A stretch of DNA of 29,496 bases from Acanthaster planci (Eukaryota > Echinodermata > Asteroidea > Valvatida > Acanthasteridae): assembly GCF_001949145.1 (NCBI RefSeq), contig NW_019091673.1:261329-290824 (forward strand). The letters are read 5' to 3'. This document shows positions 1-10,860 of the stretch, piece after piece. The translations under genes and the position numbers were made by a program. The notes under the pieces were generated by a model, which saw only the letters and a program-made list of their open reading frames with translations, was not told the origin of the DNA and made no database searches. How positions within the stretch are numbered: position 1 is the stretch's first letter; every line of letters starts with the position of its first letter.

Positions 1-690
1 CAATACTTATTTGTGCTGCTAAAAGAGTCTTTGCGTCAGTCTGGGTTTCTTTTAAGTTTTCATTATCTTTACCGTTTTCCGTATTCTGGTGCTCAGGGGC
101 CGTTTCAGTGTAGGCAGTGGTTATGAGCCCTTTTTTTGTTCGTTTGTGCAATTTTGATTGAAGGGGTGGCGTCTCATGGAAGTCATCAATGCCTAACAAC
201 AGCAATGCCTAATGCGTAACATTGCCTATTCCGGCCCTAGTACTTGTTATGATCTGAGCAAATTTAATCCCAATTTCCAGAGGTGTAGCGAGTTCTTTCG
301 GCGAAGCTTTGCTTAAATTAATTGCCATGTTGCATCATGGGGGGGGGAAGGGATTATTAGAGATGTAATTGCAGTACCAATAAGAGTATAAGAAGCTGTT
401 ATTTTCACATGGTGAATACAGCAAGTCACTGAAATACTGTCAATGTGCCCCTGTTGGGAGTGACGCCCCAAGAGTTTGACCTGACTGACAGTATCGCAAA
501 TTTTTAGCAAGTAATTTTCTGAGGCAGCGTTTTTGCACAAAATTTGTTTTTGAGCTGCAACGTAGATTCTGGAGGCTTGTGGATATAACAGCTTCTGATG
601 TACAACACATTTACAATACAAGAAGATGATCATATCGATAGTACAATTAAGCTATACATGTTGTTACAAAATGTAAGCTGTAAACACGAC
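1..690. other. No recognisable gene
   Basis: This stretch holds only short chance open frames, a G run near 341-348 and AT-rich sequence. I see no domain motif, splice-bounded exon or RNA gene. Confidence 0.5.
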
Positions 691-694
691 TTTA

Positions 695-731
695 TAACAG
701 GGTGTAACTCGGAAAGAGTTACACCCTGTTA
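695..731. repeat. Perfect hairpin, 16-bp arms
   Basis: The arms at 695-710 and 716-731 are exact reverse complements (core AACAGGGTGTAACTC) around a 5-nt loop GGAAA. There is no flanking U run or recognisable gene, so a Pol III transcript or terminator cannot be claimed. The position immediately before the 741-1190 tandem duplication suggests that both may belong to one mobile or repetitive unit. Confidence 0.85.
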
Positions 732-740
732 ATTTTTACA

Positions 741-1190
741 AGATTACAAGATTTGAGGAATTTTCAGGTCTTTTATGATGCATCATATGGAGGCATCGTT
801 GCCCCAGAACACGATCTGTAATGTGGAGACAAATGGAAAATTACTCAAAGTAGCAATTAGTAAGATCAGATCTTCTGTCTTCTTTTAGGGATATTTCCCA
901 AACTAAAACCAATATGGATATCAAACTTAAATCAATGGAAAGAGAAACATTCGACCTTTCAGATGCCACCAAGATTGCCAGATTTGAAGAATTGTCAAGT
1001 CTTTTATGGTGCGATATATGGAACCAGTTTTGGGTGGGAACAGGATCAATAATGTGCACACAAAGCTGAAATTCCAGAAAAATAACGAGCAGCAGAGCCT
1101 TCTTACGCGGATATTTCCCAAACTAAAAGGAATATAGATATGAAACTTACATCAATCGAAAGAAAAACATGTGCTTTTTCAGATGCTGAT
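741..1190. repeat. Two-copy tandem duplication, ~220-231 bp unit
   Basis: Copy 1 (741-970) and copy 2 (972-1190) share colinear blocks. AGATT..AGATTTGA occurs at 741 and 972, ATATTTCCCAAACTAAAA at 891 and 1111, and TTTCAGATGC just before 967 and 1187. The copies differ by many substitutions and small indels, so the duplication is not recent. Neither copy has a long open frame, and no family is recognised. Confidence 0.8.
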
Positions 1191-1199
1191 GAGTTAAAT

Positions 1200-2330
1200 G
1201 TCTCTCGGCAGAAGTTAAAAATCAAGAGACATTAATAAATTTCTTATTTGTCAAATTTAGGAGGAATGCTGAGAAACATTTCAACACAACAACAAATTAT
1301 CAAATATAAGACTTCTCAGCAATGAAGGCCAAAAAAATATTTTCTGCTAAATGTTGAGTTGAATCAACAGGTACCTTTTTTTTTTACAATGTTGAGGACT
1401 CAACTGTGTGTCAGAAATCTAAGAGATGTCAGTTACTCGTCCCAAAAAAGGGATTCTCTCAGTGTAAATGTATGCCGAGACAAATATGATTATTGCATCT
1501 AAGAAAAACAGATTTTCCTCGTCGCCTATGTAGTATTTGGCTATCTTACCGGGGATCCCGACAAGTGGCCGGTCTGAGTCTTGGAATCACAGCAAGTACA
1601 TGTATACAATAAAGACAAAGTGTTCTATGTAACTGTATGGTGCTATTCACAAGTCTGACCCGTCGATTGGGCAGCTTTAGTTGACGCCCAGTCAAGTCAC
1701 GCTTCAGTACCTTTATTCACTACACCAATATTCAGACTTGTTGACTTTGTAAGTGACTCAGTCGGTTGACAAGCTTCTTTACTGAGTACCGAGTACATCA
1801 CAACCGCACAACTATGTGCGTAAAAACCATTAGCGCAGGAACCAGCGTGTGAATGCATGCGCATACTCCATTCATTGTACATATACTTCCTGCCCTTCCC
1901 ATTTTTAAATGATGTCACACTTTGACACTCTAGCTTTGACCCACAGACGTCATCGAGCTCTGTTCCTCAGAGAACCTGATGTTATCCTAAGGTATCTGGC
2001 ATGCCACTATGTCAGGTCCTAGTTTGTTACTTTCATTTAGAGTATGGTTAACGCAGGTTTTTACAAGAATGAGTTCCAAGTTAATTGCTCAACGTCCAAC
2101 CTACCAGGGGACTAATTTCTGTCTGGCTTCGACATACTTGTCATTCTATGTGTACTAGTTACTCCCACCAGTATAGCTCCCAAGATCATTAAAGCACACA
2201 AACATTTCCACCGATAAGATAATAGTTGTGTCATGAATGAAATCTGGAATAAACAAGTTTTATCTAATTTTTGCCAAAAGTAGAGAAAACAAGTTGTAAA
2301 TATGATTAAAACATAGAATTTTCACTGACG
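1200..2330. other. No recognisable gene
   Basis: Intergenic-looking sequence. Open frames are short and carry no recognisable motif, and I find no repeat with clear ends. Confidence 0.45.
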
Positions 2331-2339
2331 TCTAGTGAA

Positions 2340-3680
2340 GGTACTGATTGTATTGCTGGTAATGATGATGCAGCTTATATAGTTGGTCATGCTGCTTTTG
2401 TTGGTGATGCATTCCAAATGCTGCTGATGCTAATGAAATACCACCATTTGAGGATGGTGATGGTGGTTTCAGTTTATGCTGGTGGTGATGATGCTGAGGA
2501 TGTGGGGGTGATTTGGCTACTTTGAGCCTGGTGGTGTTGCTGTTGCTGCTCATTGAGATGATGTTGTCTGTGTCTTGTTTGCTACTGGTTTTGACAAAGC
2601 TGTTTCTGCTGTTGATCAGGGTGATTACAGTGATGTGGAACAAGATGATTCCTGGTACACTTGCTTTGTTGAAAAGGCTGATGATCAGTTGATAATAATG
2701 TTGATATAGTGCTGGTTATCTTTAATGATATGGCTGATGTTAGTGATGCTTCCATTGCTTATGCTGCTGTTAGTGCAAATAATGAGAACACTGATAACGA
2801 TTAATTTTGGTTTTGTTTTTGATATTTGTTTTGGTTTGGATTTTGTTTCTTTTGTCTTTTTTGTTTTTCCTTTGTTTTCTTTTGTTGCGTTCTTTGTTCC
2901 TTTTTGTTGTCTTTTGTTTATATTGGTTTGTTTTGTTTCTTATGTTTAGTTTGGATGGGCTGGGCTGAGGTGTTATGGGTGTGGCAGGGTTGGTGGGATT
3001 TGTGTTTATTTTCGTTTCCTTTCATTGAACTGTATTTTTTGTTTTACTCTTAATTTACTTTATTGTACTGTACTTTGTTTTTTTATTTCACTTTGTTTTG
3101 TTGTTCTTTTTTTCTTTTCTGTAATATTTTATTTAAATTTGTTCTTAAGTTTTGTATTTTTTAATTTAGGTTTCATTTTTATTTATTTTATTATTTATTT
3201 TACATACTTTTACTTTTCATTTTCTTATATTGATTGATCTCAAATCATGTTCACCCAATAGGGCAAGGACCAGTTAAAGGTTTTCTTTTTTCTTTCTGGT
3301 ATGTTTTGTTTAAAATGTTCTTATTCTTTAATATTTTGTTTTATTTCTTATTTTATTTTTATAGTTGATGCTGAGGATAACAGATGTCGACTCGAGGATG
3401 ATGTTAAGTCTCATTGACTCTTTTGATGTTGATGCTGCTGCTGCTGCTTATGGTGCCATTTCTGCTGATGCTGAAAATGATGGTGATGATGAAATGATGC
3501 TGACATAATTTTGATGCTGCTGTGAGTGATGCTGATTTATTGCAGTGGCTGCTGCAAGCTACCTCTGATTATGCTGTGCCGTTAATACAGGCTGATGCGT
3601 GAAGGTGATGAGATATGCTGATACTGCCGAGTGTGGAGATGATATGTTGGTTATGGTGATGGCCATGGCTACCAAAGTGT
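2340..3680. repeat. G+T-skewed low-complexity tract
   Basis: Imprecise GAT/GCT/GGT triplet repeats (2340-2790 and 3360-3680) flank a strongly T-rich block (about 2800-3360) with very few C or A runs. The plus strand is rich in G and T throughout. Reading frames here give His/Gln-rich or Phe/Leu/Val-rich translations that follow directly from this composition, so I do not call a protein. Confidence 0.75.
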
Positions 3681-3843
3681 GGTGCAATTGCTAAGTGGGA
3701 CAATGAGATGACGAATTAGATCAAGAGTGACTGGGACATTGGAAAGGAGTACAAGACTGTTGGCCAAAAATAACCTTTTGGCGCCTCCCATAGAAATACA
3801 GTTCTTTTATCGCTGATGTTTCTGTTACTTTATTATAGGGGAA

Positions 3844-3893
3844 AAAAATATGGAACGCTTCACGATTTTGCGTGTCATCCTTGCGCAGGGGCC

Positions 3894-3935
<42 letters not shown>

Positions 3936-3950
3936 AGCCGGAGCTAGCAC
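3844..3950 (-). ncRNA. U6: U6 spliceosomal snRNA gene
   Basis: The minus strand matches metazoan U6 snRNA from end to end at the usual 107 nt. The ACAGAGA box, the AGC triad region (GATTAGCATGG), the CCTGCGCAAGG segment and the 3' TTCCATATTTTTTT tail are all present. U6 is the catalytic RNA of the spliceosome and is made by RNA polymerase III. The run of seven T (3842-3848 as A on plus) would serve as terminator. The 5' stem-loop reads GTGCTAGCTCCGGCTGCAC, where the usual TGC/GCA pair is replaced by AGC/GCT. The stem is therefore kept by paired changes, which argues for function rather than a dead retrocopy. No poly-A tail or truncation is seen. Confidence 0.95.
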
Positions 3951-3972
3951 AATTAAGGTGTTAATCACCCTG

Positions 3973-3982
3973 TAATTTATCT
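3973..3982 (-). promoter_or_regulatory. TATA-like box of the U6 gene
   Basis: On the minus strand AGATAAATTA lies about 23-32 bases upstream of the U6 5' end, where type 3 Pol III promoters carry a TATA box. A proximal sequence element is expected around -50 to -65 (plus 4000-4015), but its sequence varies between animals and I cannot identify it. Confidence 0.5.
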
Positions 3983-4372
3983 GCCACAAATTAGACTACG
4001 TTTTAGATCACGGTACCGTATGATAAGATACGTAAAATTGTACATATCAGCCTTTAACTGTTGTATTCAACATTATACATTCGAGATTTATATTTTGTGT
4101 TGAAGACATTGATTTTCACTACTATAAGATCAAAATGCTAAAAGAAAATCATACATTCTGCCTTCAGAACAGGAATATTTGTTCAGCATTAAACACTACC
4201 GTTAACAACAAAAGGCTATTATGGTACGCATGCGCGCTCGCACGGCGTAGCCTTTTTGAGGTGCCGTGGGTACTCATCCGTCCAGTTACCTAATAATACA
4301 ACGACACCATACCCAGCATTGCCGGGAACAATGTTGAATTCGAACTACGTGAAAAATCGATGAAAAAGCTTT

Positions 4373-4474
4373 AAGAAGCAAAAAGACTGTGTGCGTTGTT
4401 AAAGGAAGTCAGATCAAGGTTTTAAAAAGCGAAAAGACTATGTACGTTGTCAAATGAAGCCAGAGCAAAGTACC
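4373..4474. repeat. Degenerate ~51-bp tandem repeat
   Basis: Two adjacent units begin with AAGAAGCAAAAAGACTG (4373) and AAAAAGCGAAAAGACTA (4424). Both continue with similar GTTGT..AAGYCAGA sequence. No coding potential is seen. Confidence 0.6.
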
Positions 4475-4540
4475 ACGCATGCGTGGAGTGAACCATTATT
4501 GCACAGGGGTTCAATTTATTTTCATGATATGCGTTACCGT

Positions 4541-4860
4541 TTTCACCAAGAGGCAGACATGTAAAAAGTAGCATTTTCTCGATTTCGATTACATTCATGT
4601 TACAGGCCACAATCTCGTTAAGTGCATTTTGTGTTTCACGAAGAGACAAATGTTACTGCCCCTCGTAAACGAACAGAACGTATTGACTGGAAGGGCAGAA
4701 AAGTAGGTCAAATAAGATTTTCGTTTTCACGAAGAGCCACACATCTTGTTATATACAGTGGTTACTTTTCCCCGTTCCCTATGGAAAATTACATTACACA
4801 GATGAGCCAAAAAGTAGGAAAACATGGATTTTCGATTTCACGATCAGACGCGCATCTTGA
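4541..4860 (+). repeat. Degenerate ~90-110-bp periodic repeat
   Basis: A TTTCAC(C/G)A core recurs at 4541, 4634, 4725 and 4836, followed by an AGA/ACAT-like segment. The last two units also share AAAGTAGG upstream and CATCTTG downstream. An 81-codon open frame (4622-4867) spans the repeats, but its own repeats mirror the DNA and I do not recognise it. Confidence 0.5.
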
Positions 4861-4869
4861 TAATTGATT

Positions 4870-7558
4870 TCGGCTAATTAACCTTTGTGTTCATTTTAAT
4901 TAGCTGGTTCAGGCAAAAGTTTACCTCAGAAAATCATTGAGTTTTTTTATTGCATTAAGTTGTGCTATATCGGTACTTTTGCATTTTTGAAATAGAAGAA
5001 GCTTCTAGGGCGATTTCTAGAAAACCAGCTTTTCTTGAAAATGTACGTGTGGCTTCAAGAAAACGGTTACTTGAACGGTAGGCCGATATAACGTTTTGCA
5101 AAGCGTCGTTGAGTAGATGGATATTGTACACCACGTTCCAACACCTTTTGCCGCAATTTCACTTCGTACTGTAGCGTGAACTATCGGGGCTCTTGCCCTG
5201 AAAGACTGGCGATGATTTTGACAACCCCGGCCGTCAGCCCTGCTTGTACGTGCGTGGCGAAAACACTGCACGGTATGTTGCGCAATACCCTTCGCTGCAG
5301 CAGGTTTGCTTTTAACACGGACGGTACATTGCACTCGGGCCGTTATGCTTTGTGAGTGACCTTGAAGCAGTTGCGGCACTCTCACCTTGCTCACGTGCGT
5401 GCCTTGCCCTGCCTGGTCCTTAAACTGCCTTGGACAAGGCTGCCCTATTTACGCACAGCCGAAGAATTCCAGCCATAAAATTCCATGATGCCATTTTTCG
5501 ATTGTAAAAAAATCCTCATTCTCTCCCATAGGGATTTGAAACAATGCGGTTGCAACAATGAAAAAAGAAGAAGAGATAGCAGTACCGAAGAATAAAAAAA
5601 GGGAACGTATTCAGAAGCACATGGAAACAAATACAAGCAATGTAAGTGCGTTGCGCGTAATGCGCACTGAACGCGCTGCCATCCACCGTTTAGCCCACCG
5701 TTTGCCCATACTTTTTAAAATCACGGTTATTATATGTTCAAGACTGGCGGTCTATGCGTTACGATAGCTGTGATCCGCCCTGAGCTGAAGTGCACCCTCA
5801 CCTATAAAAGAAAGACAGATGGGACTTAAGTTCTCCAACCGGGTTCTTGCACGCGTTCGGCGTGCACACAAAGACCATTCACACTAGATTAAATTTCTAC
5901 AGGTCAAACGCGTATAAACCCGTGCGCCTGTGCGGTGAATGCCTACCAAACAAAAGACTGTAAGTTTCATTTCAGAACATGCCCTCTTTTGTTCCTGCTC
6001 GGAGCGGATAACTTCGTATAATTTTCCCCGCCCTGGAACTTTGTCAAATCCCACGTAACCCGAACAATAGAACCCCAAAATAGAAGTAATTCCCCGAGCA
6101 CGCCCAGTGTTCTACATTTACTAAAGACACGGGTCAGGGCGCTCCACCGGCGGGTAGCAAGAGCATCAAATGACATTTATAAACTCAGACAGTTTCCCTA
6201 TTCAACAACGTGCAACTTGACAGTGTATTGGTGTATCTTCGATTTTCCTTTTCTGCGCACCTAAGGCATTGAAACCGTTCCAGAAAACTCCAGTGTCATC
6301 GAACCAGTTCACACTAAAAGTTACTTCCTTTTGTGCTGAGGAGTAGGTAGGTTTTACTGGGTTCGAGTAAGGGTCAGAATTTACGTTGAATTTGCAAAAC
6401 GTTTAGCAACATTTCAATTTGCCATTTAACCGTTTGGCCAACAAACAATAAAGGCCGCCGGATGTCAGCTCCGTTTCCGCCTGGGTTTTTTAATGCAGGT
6501 ATGTAGCTCAACAACAATGGGCATTTGTGGTCGTCCGAGTGTATGCCAATGCCCTATTTTTGACGACATAGGACTTTCAACAAAAAAAAAAAGAGAGAGA
6601 GAGAACGGAGGATGCAATTTATCACTGTGTAGGTAGGAGGAATATATTCATTTGGCCTGTTCAGTAGAATGTTTCAAGAATTATTAAAGGATCCATGAAA
6701 TGACGTTTTCTCAGACTCACTTTTTGTGTGTCTCTGTACTCTTCTTAAATATATGAAGACCGCGTGACTTCTTTTGAGTTACGTGAACTGAAAAATGCAC
6801 TTTTTAAACATTCCAAAATGACCCAAGCATTTCTGAACAAGCGAGGGCTTTTTTCCTATGATGTAAATCAAGGAAGACATGGTTCAGTTTGCATGTTTTT
6901 ATGTTCAAATTGTGAACTCCAAATTTGCTATCTGAAAAGGCTGTGCAAAGGTTGCTTGCTTGCTTATTGTTATATACTTGCACTATAAATTGCAAAAGGA
7001 AATGAAATCTACGATCGTAGTGTTTAAAAAAATCTTGAAATTTTCTGTGCACAAATGAGTGCCTCTGATGACATCATAGTGTTGCTCATGGGTATGCAAA
7101 TATGAATTAGCATAAAAAAAATCAAAACTAAAAAAAAAATTGCAAAACAAAAATTTTAAATCAGGTTAATTGAAACCCGGAGGTGCAATTTCTAGGGTTT
7201 TGGTGCAGTTTATTAAAATATTTCTGTTAATGCCTTTTCATTTATCTAGGGCTGTACAGCAAAATGGTAATCCACTCACTGCTGAAAAAAATCCTGGCTA
7301 GCGGCAAAGGCAGCGGTCAGGCAGCGTGTTCGGGGGGCCCCTTGATATTCCATGGTAATAGTGTTTCTTGGCAACAATGGCATAATTCTGGGACTGCCTA
7401 AAAGTAAACAATGCCACCAATGACCGCTTTGCTTTCAAAGAATCAACTTATTTATTGGATAAGGATTTACGATCAATGCATCTGCCCAGCAAGTCTTCCT
7501 AGAAATAGCAGCATCTGATATGTGACCCAGACCCAAGTACTTAAAAATATACATTGAT
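4870..7558. other. No recognisable gene; one GC-richer patch
   Basis: The block at about 5040-5420 has higher GC and a 125-codon minus-strand frame rich in Arg, Ala, Gln and Val, but no domain is recognisable. An A run followed by a GA repeat lies at 6582-6604. The rest is AT-rich with short frames only. Confidence 0.45.
6582..6604 (+). repeat. A(11)(GA)n microsatellite
   Basis: Eleven A residues are followed directly by six GA units. This is a simple repeat. Confidence 0.9.
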
Positions 7559-8021
7559 CGAGTTTGGGCGGCCTGTTCTTGGCACGGGTTTCTTGTTCTC
7601 GCGCTCAAACGGCGGGAACATGACTCAAGAACACTGTTCTTGGAATAGGATCACACACCACCTCCTCGTCAGGGTTTTACAGGAACACACGGAAAAACTC
7701 GTGAGATTCTGATTTTTGAACAGCTGCAAAAGTAGAGAGATGGCTTCCAAAGCCATAGAAAATGGGAAGTGTTTGCAAAATTTAACATTAATTATTTTCC
7801 TTAACACAGAAATGAATGTTCCTGTTTATATAGAAAAAAGTTCAGCCCATCCAAACATTAACTCTCGAATAACGTAGCCTACATGGACGCCGCCATATTG
7901 AATGTTGCTTGTCACTAACTACCAGCGATAACCAGTTAATTGTTTCCGGCGTTCGAGCGGCCGACCCGCGAATAACAAATCGACTGTTCGTGAACAAACG
8001 GGAACAAGCCGCCCGAACTCG
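7559..8021. mobile_element. MITE-like element with imperfect TIRs
   Basis: The left end CGAGTTTGGGCGGCCTGTTC (7559-7578) and the reverse complement of the right end (8002-8021) agree at 18 of 20 bases. Similarity continues inward with gaps (CTCAAACGGCGGGAAC near 7604-7619 against CTCGAACGCCGGAAAC from the right arm). The 463-bp element has no coding capacity. I see no convincing target-site duplication, so the exact ends may be off by a few bases and the superfamily is unknown. Confidence 0.6.
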
Positions 8022-9208
8022 GCCTTTGTGTCTAACGGAACAATAGAGCTGTCAGTCACTCCTTGGGAGGTTTCCTTTTCTGCAGAGCTTGGAAGGATTT
8101 ATTTTTGAAAGTTTTTTTCATCGGGACTTGCCGAGCCACTTGAAAATAATCAGTTCTCCCCACGTATTTTTGGTGTATTGGCATCCAAGTCAGATAAAAT
8201 CATGACATTAAGTGATAAAACAGCTGAATATTTTTGTTCAATGTTTACAAAAAGTAAACCTTGAGTTTTTTTCAGTTTAAGCATCTTTATTATTTTGTCA
8301 AGTAAATTATGGGCAATGAAATCTCCACAGTAAGCACTAGAACATGTTTGTTTAAGTTTTAGAAGTAAATGAAAGTTTGTTCAATTTAAAACGTTCGCCA
8401 ATTTATTAATTTCATGTTTAATGAGAAAATTAACAGGACAGGTGGGGAAAAAACCCCAGGAAATTTTAGAGTTGAAAACAAAGGAACACCTGCAATAATT
8501 TTCTCTTTATTTCTAATTTGAAATTCAGAATCATTTCAATGTTTTGTAAGTAGAAAAAAAATTGATTTTGAAAAGACGACTTCCGACTATAAAGGATAAG
8601 ATGAAGTCGCACAAGACGCGCCACACGACAAGAAATATTTATTTCATGCATGGCTTCACTTGGGCACTGTACCTCTGTTCAACCCTCGAAAATATGTCAG
8701 TCAGCGACGGACGGCGCGTTCGTGAGAGCATCGGAGATAATTCCCTTGGGCAGGGTACTTTCAGGCTAGACTGGCTAGCTCCAAGAATTTTTACCTTTGG
8801 TCCGTGTTTTGCAGCAACAGTGATTTTCACGCGGCGCAAGGTCACCTGTTTTGTATAAAAGCAAAGTCTAAATTTCTGCTACGAGCCTCTTCCTATTAAT
8901 TAAATGCAACACATGAACATAATATTCAAGTTAAAAAAACGTTTATTTCTCACATAAAACACCCCACCGATAAAACAAGCACAAAAACGTGTCCTGCTGT
9001 TTCTTTTCACTTTTGCAAACTTGAGTAGTCTACAAAAAGTAACTTGGGTAATGATTACATTTATCTCCAACTGGCCCCCACGACTCTGCGCGAAATTAAT
9101 TCCGATCTTAAAAGTCAACATTGCATTATCGGCACTGCTCTTCTTTCTCCAAGTGAAACTAGATGCATTGGAAGTGCAGTTTACTAAATTGCTGAGATTG
9201 GATGAAAA
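8022..9208. other. No firm gene
   Basis: A segment at 8560-8860 is open on both strands with somewhat higher GC. Neither translation is recognisable. The rest is AT-rich. Confidence 0.4.
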
Positions 9209-9616
9209 TTACAAAGGTTGGTCATTTTGTGAGGATGACACTCTTCTTGTATCATTCTTTGACTTATTAAAGAATATTAGCATGTTGACGTTTGCCGGAA
9301 GCAAAACGCTTCTTTTGCTGTTGACAATATTTCCAGCAGCCGAAAATACACACTCTGAGGGAAGAGATGTCGGGGGATAGTGAGGAATTTCCGTGCTAAC
9401 TTTGACATATGAGGGAAGAGAATACTCTTATCTCGCCACCAGTTAATGGGGTCTGCTTCATTGTTCAAAGAGGGTCCGCACATGTATGCATCAAACTCTG
9501 CTTGAGCTACTGCAGCTGCATCAACCTTTGTCTGTGCATTGTCTTCTCTGTTTCCAAGTAAAAAGTCCATGCCAGATGCCGGTCGGGTTTTAGTGGGCTC
9601 AAAAACAATGAATTAA
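9209..9616 (-). pseudogene. hAT transposase, C-terminal end (one frameshift)
   Basis: This is the C-terminal dimerisation region of a hAT-superfamily (ZBED-like) transposase. The first frame reads MDFLLG, then an acidic-to-WW segment (DPINWWRDKSILFP), then KLARKFLTIP. After a one-base shift at the five-C run (plus 9372-9376) it continues as LPSECVFSAAGNIVNSKR and PANVNMLIFF, ending at a stop at 9209-9211. In the family, W..N...FP, LARKYL.IP and SERVFSAAG are the hallmarks. The zinc finger and most of the catalytic core are not seen upstream, so this is a 5'-truncated copy or a last exon. Only one defect is visible, so a relatively young copy or a homopolymer error is possible. Confidence 0.85.
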
Positions 9617-10662
9617 GAACAGAGTACGTTGTATGAAGATTCATTTGAATAAATCATCAAAATCATCATTTAATTCTGCAAAGAACAAAAATGGACATAC
9701 TTATGAGTGACATTGCGTTAAATCAATCCGAGCCGTCTGGATAAACCATTTCTGGTAAATTTGTTGCAACAAAGTCATTTCAATTTTTAAACAACATTAT
9801 GATCTTCACAATCGTTACGATGCGTGTGTCATATCGAACAGAAGATTCAAACTTACTTATCAGATACACCGTCCATCAGTTCAGCAACAACCAGCAGTTC
9901 GTTAACAGATACAGTCTACAACAGATGCAGTTCACAACAGATGCAGTCGAACTGGATGACATAAGATTTATAATTGATATCATAAAGCAGGAAACTGTAC
10001 ACACTAACTGCTGTAAAACTGACATAAATCTAAAGCGAGGGGGCGTAGGGGGTAGGACTGGGCATCAAACTGATGATGCGACGAGAGACATTCATCTTGA
10101 GGTTCTTTGAATGTGCCGTTCAATAACAGGGAGAACGTAGATGATCTCCAAAAAATCCCCCAGTAATGGCACAGCCTGGCTACCGTGGCTAAATGGACAT
10201 CTAGAACCAGTTTCACAAATCAGGTTACTAAACACAGTGAAACTGCCGAAAATAGTTGAAAAGTTACTCCGGACGAGCACGTCTCCGGCAGGGCTGGAAA
10301 AAATGGCAGCTCATCCTTTACTATGGGGAGTCTTTTTTCCGTAAAATAGCTTCTTTTTACCTGGCAAAATATTATTATGATTTTAAATTTCTTATCAGAA
10401 ATAAAAAGATAACACTATTGCAGGTGTTCCTTTCTTTTAACTCCAAAAGCTTCCCACTTTTTTCACCTGTAAGCCGCTGTTTATTTTTTCATTGAACGGG
10501 AAACCATTGAAAGTGATAAAATGACAAATGTTTTCAATTGGACACACGTTTTTTTATTTCTAAAACCGAAACAAACGAAAGGTTTAGCGCTGACAATGGA
10601 GATTATGTGCTTATAATTCTCCCTTGGAAATCGACGAAAAAATGAAACTGTATTCATAAACT
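9617..10662. other. No recognisable gene
   Basis: Open frames here do not resemble a transposase or host protein. The earlier part of the hAT element would be expected here on the minus strand but is not recognisable. A small 16-bp tandem repeat lies at 9902-9950. Confidence 0.4.
9902..9950 (+). repeat. 16-bp tandem repeat, three units
   Basis: The unit CAACAGATGCAGTTCA, with variants AACAGATACAGTCTA and CAACAGATGCAGTCGA, occurs three times in a row. Confidence 0.75.
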
Positions 10663-10860
10663 TTACTCCTCTGTGGGCTGGAGGCATGGGAGACCTTGAC
10701 AAGGACAATAAAATGTATCCCTTGCACGTGGACGGGTGACACTGCAACAGTACTTGATGTGTGTCCAGTGCAAGCAGTTTTCAAACATGCACTGGCCCCA
10801 CGACGTTTAATAGGTAGATGGAGTAGGCAAGTTCATTTGGCCGAAATCGGGGGCAAATAC
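10663..10860 (-). other. PHD-like C-terminal zinc finger of the pogo-like transposase
   Basis: After an acidic linker (PTPTDDDSDVNVD) the frame gives GCICPRFRPNEL. Following a one-base shift it gives NCLHWTHIKYCC and then DTFYCPCQGLP. The C-x-C, C..HW.H..C and F.CPC spacing resembles the Cys4-His-Cys3 pattern of PHD fingers that some pogo-like transposases carry at their end. It is inferred to bind chromatin or protein. It is part of the decayed element and has no independent start. Confidence 0.65.

Noticed and set aside
2332-2643. 103-codon His/Gln-rich minus-strand frame
   Set aside because: Its composition follows from GAT/GGT/GCT low-complexity DNA on the other strand; no non-repetitive domain is visible.
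2725-3237. Three overlapping Phe/Leu/Val-rich plus-strand frames resembling membrane proteins
   Set aside because: They are read from T-rich low-complexity DNA, which always gives hydrophobic translations.
4215-4260. CpG-rich ACGCATGCGCGC resembling an NRF1 promoter site
   Set aside because: A single short motif with no adjacent gene start.
5017-5394. 125-codon minus-strand frame in a GC-richer patch
   Set aside because: Length fits chance at this GC content; no domain, splice site or start context supports it.
8562-8858. Frames open on both strands (98 codons plus, 68 codons minus)
   Set aside because: Neither is recognisable. The minus frame is followed by AATAAA at its stop, but that motif is common in AT-rich DNA.
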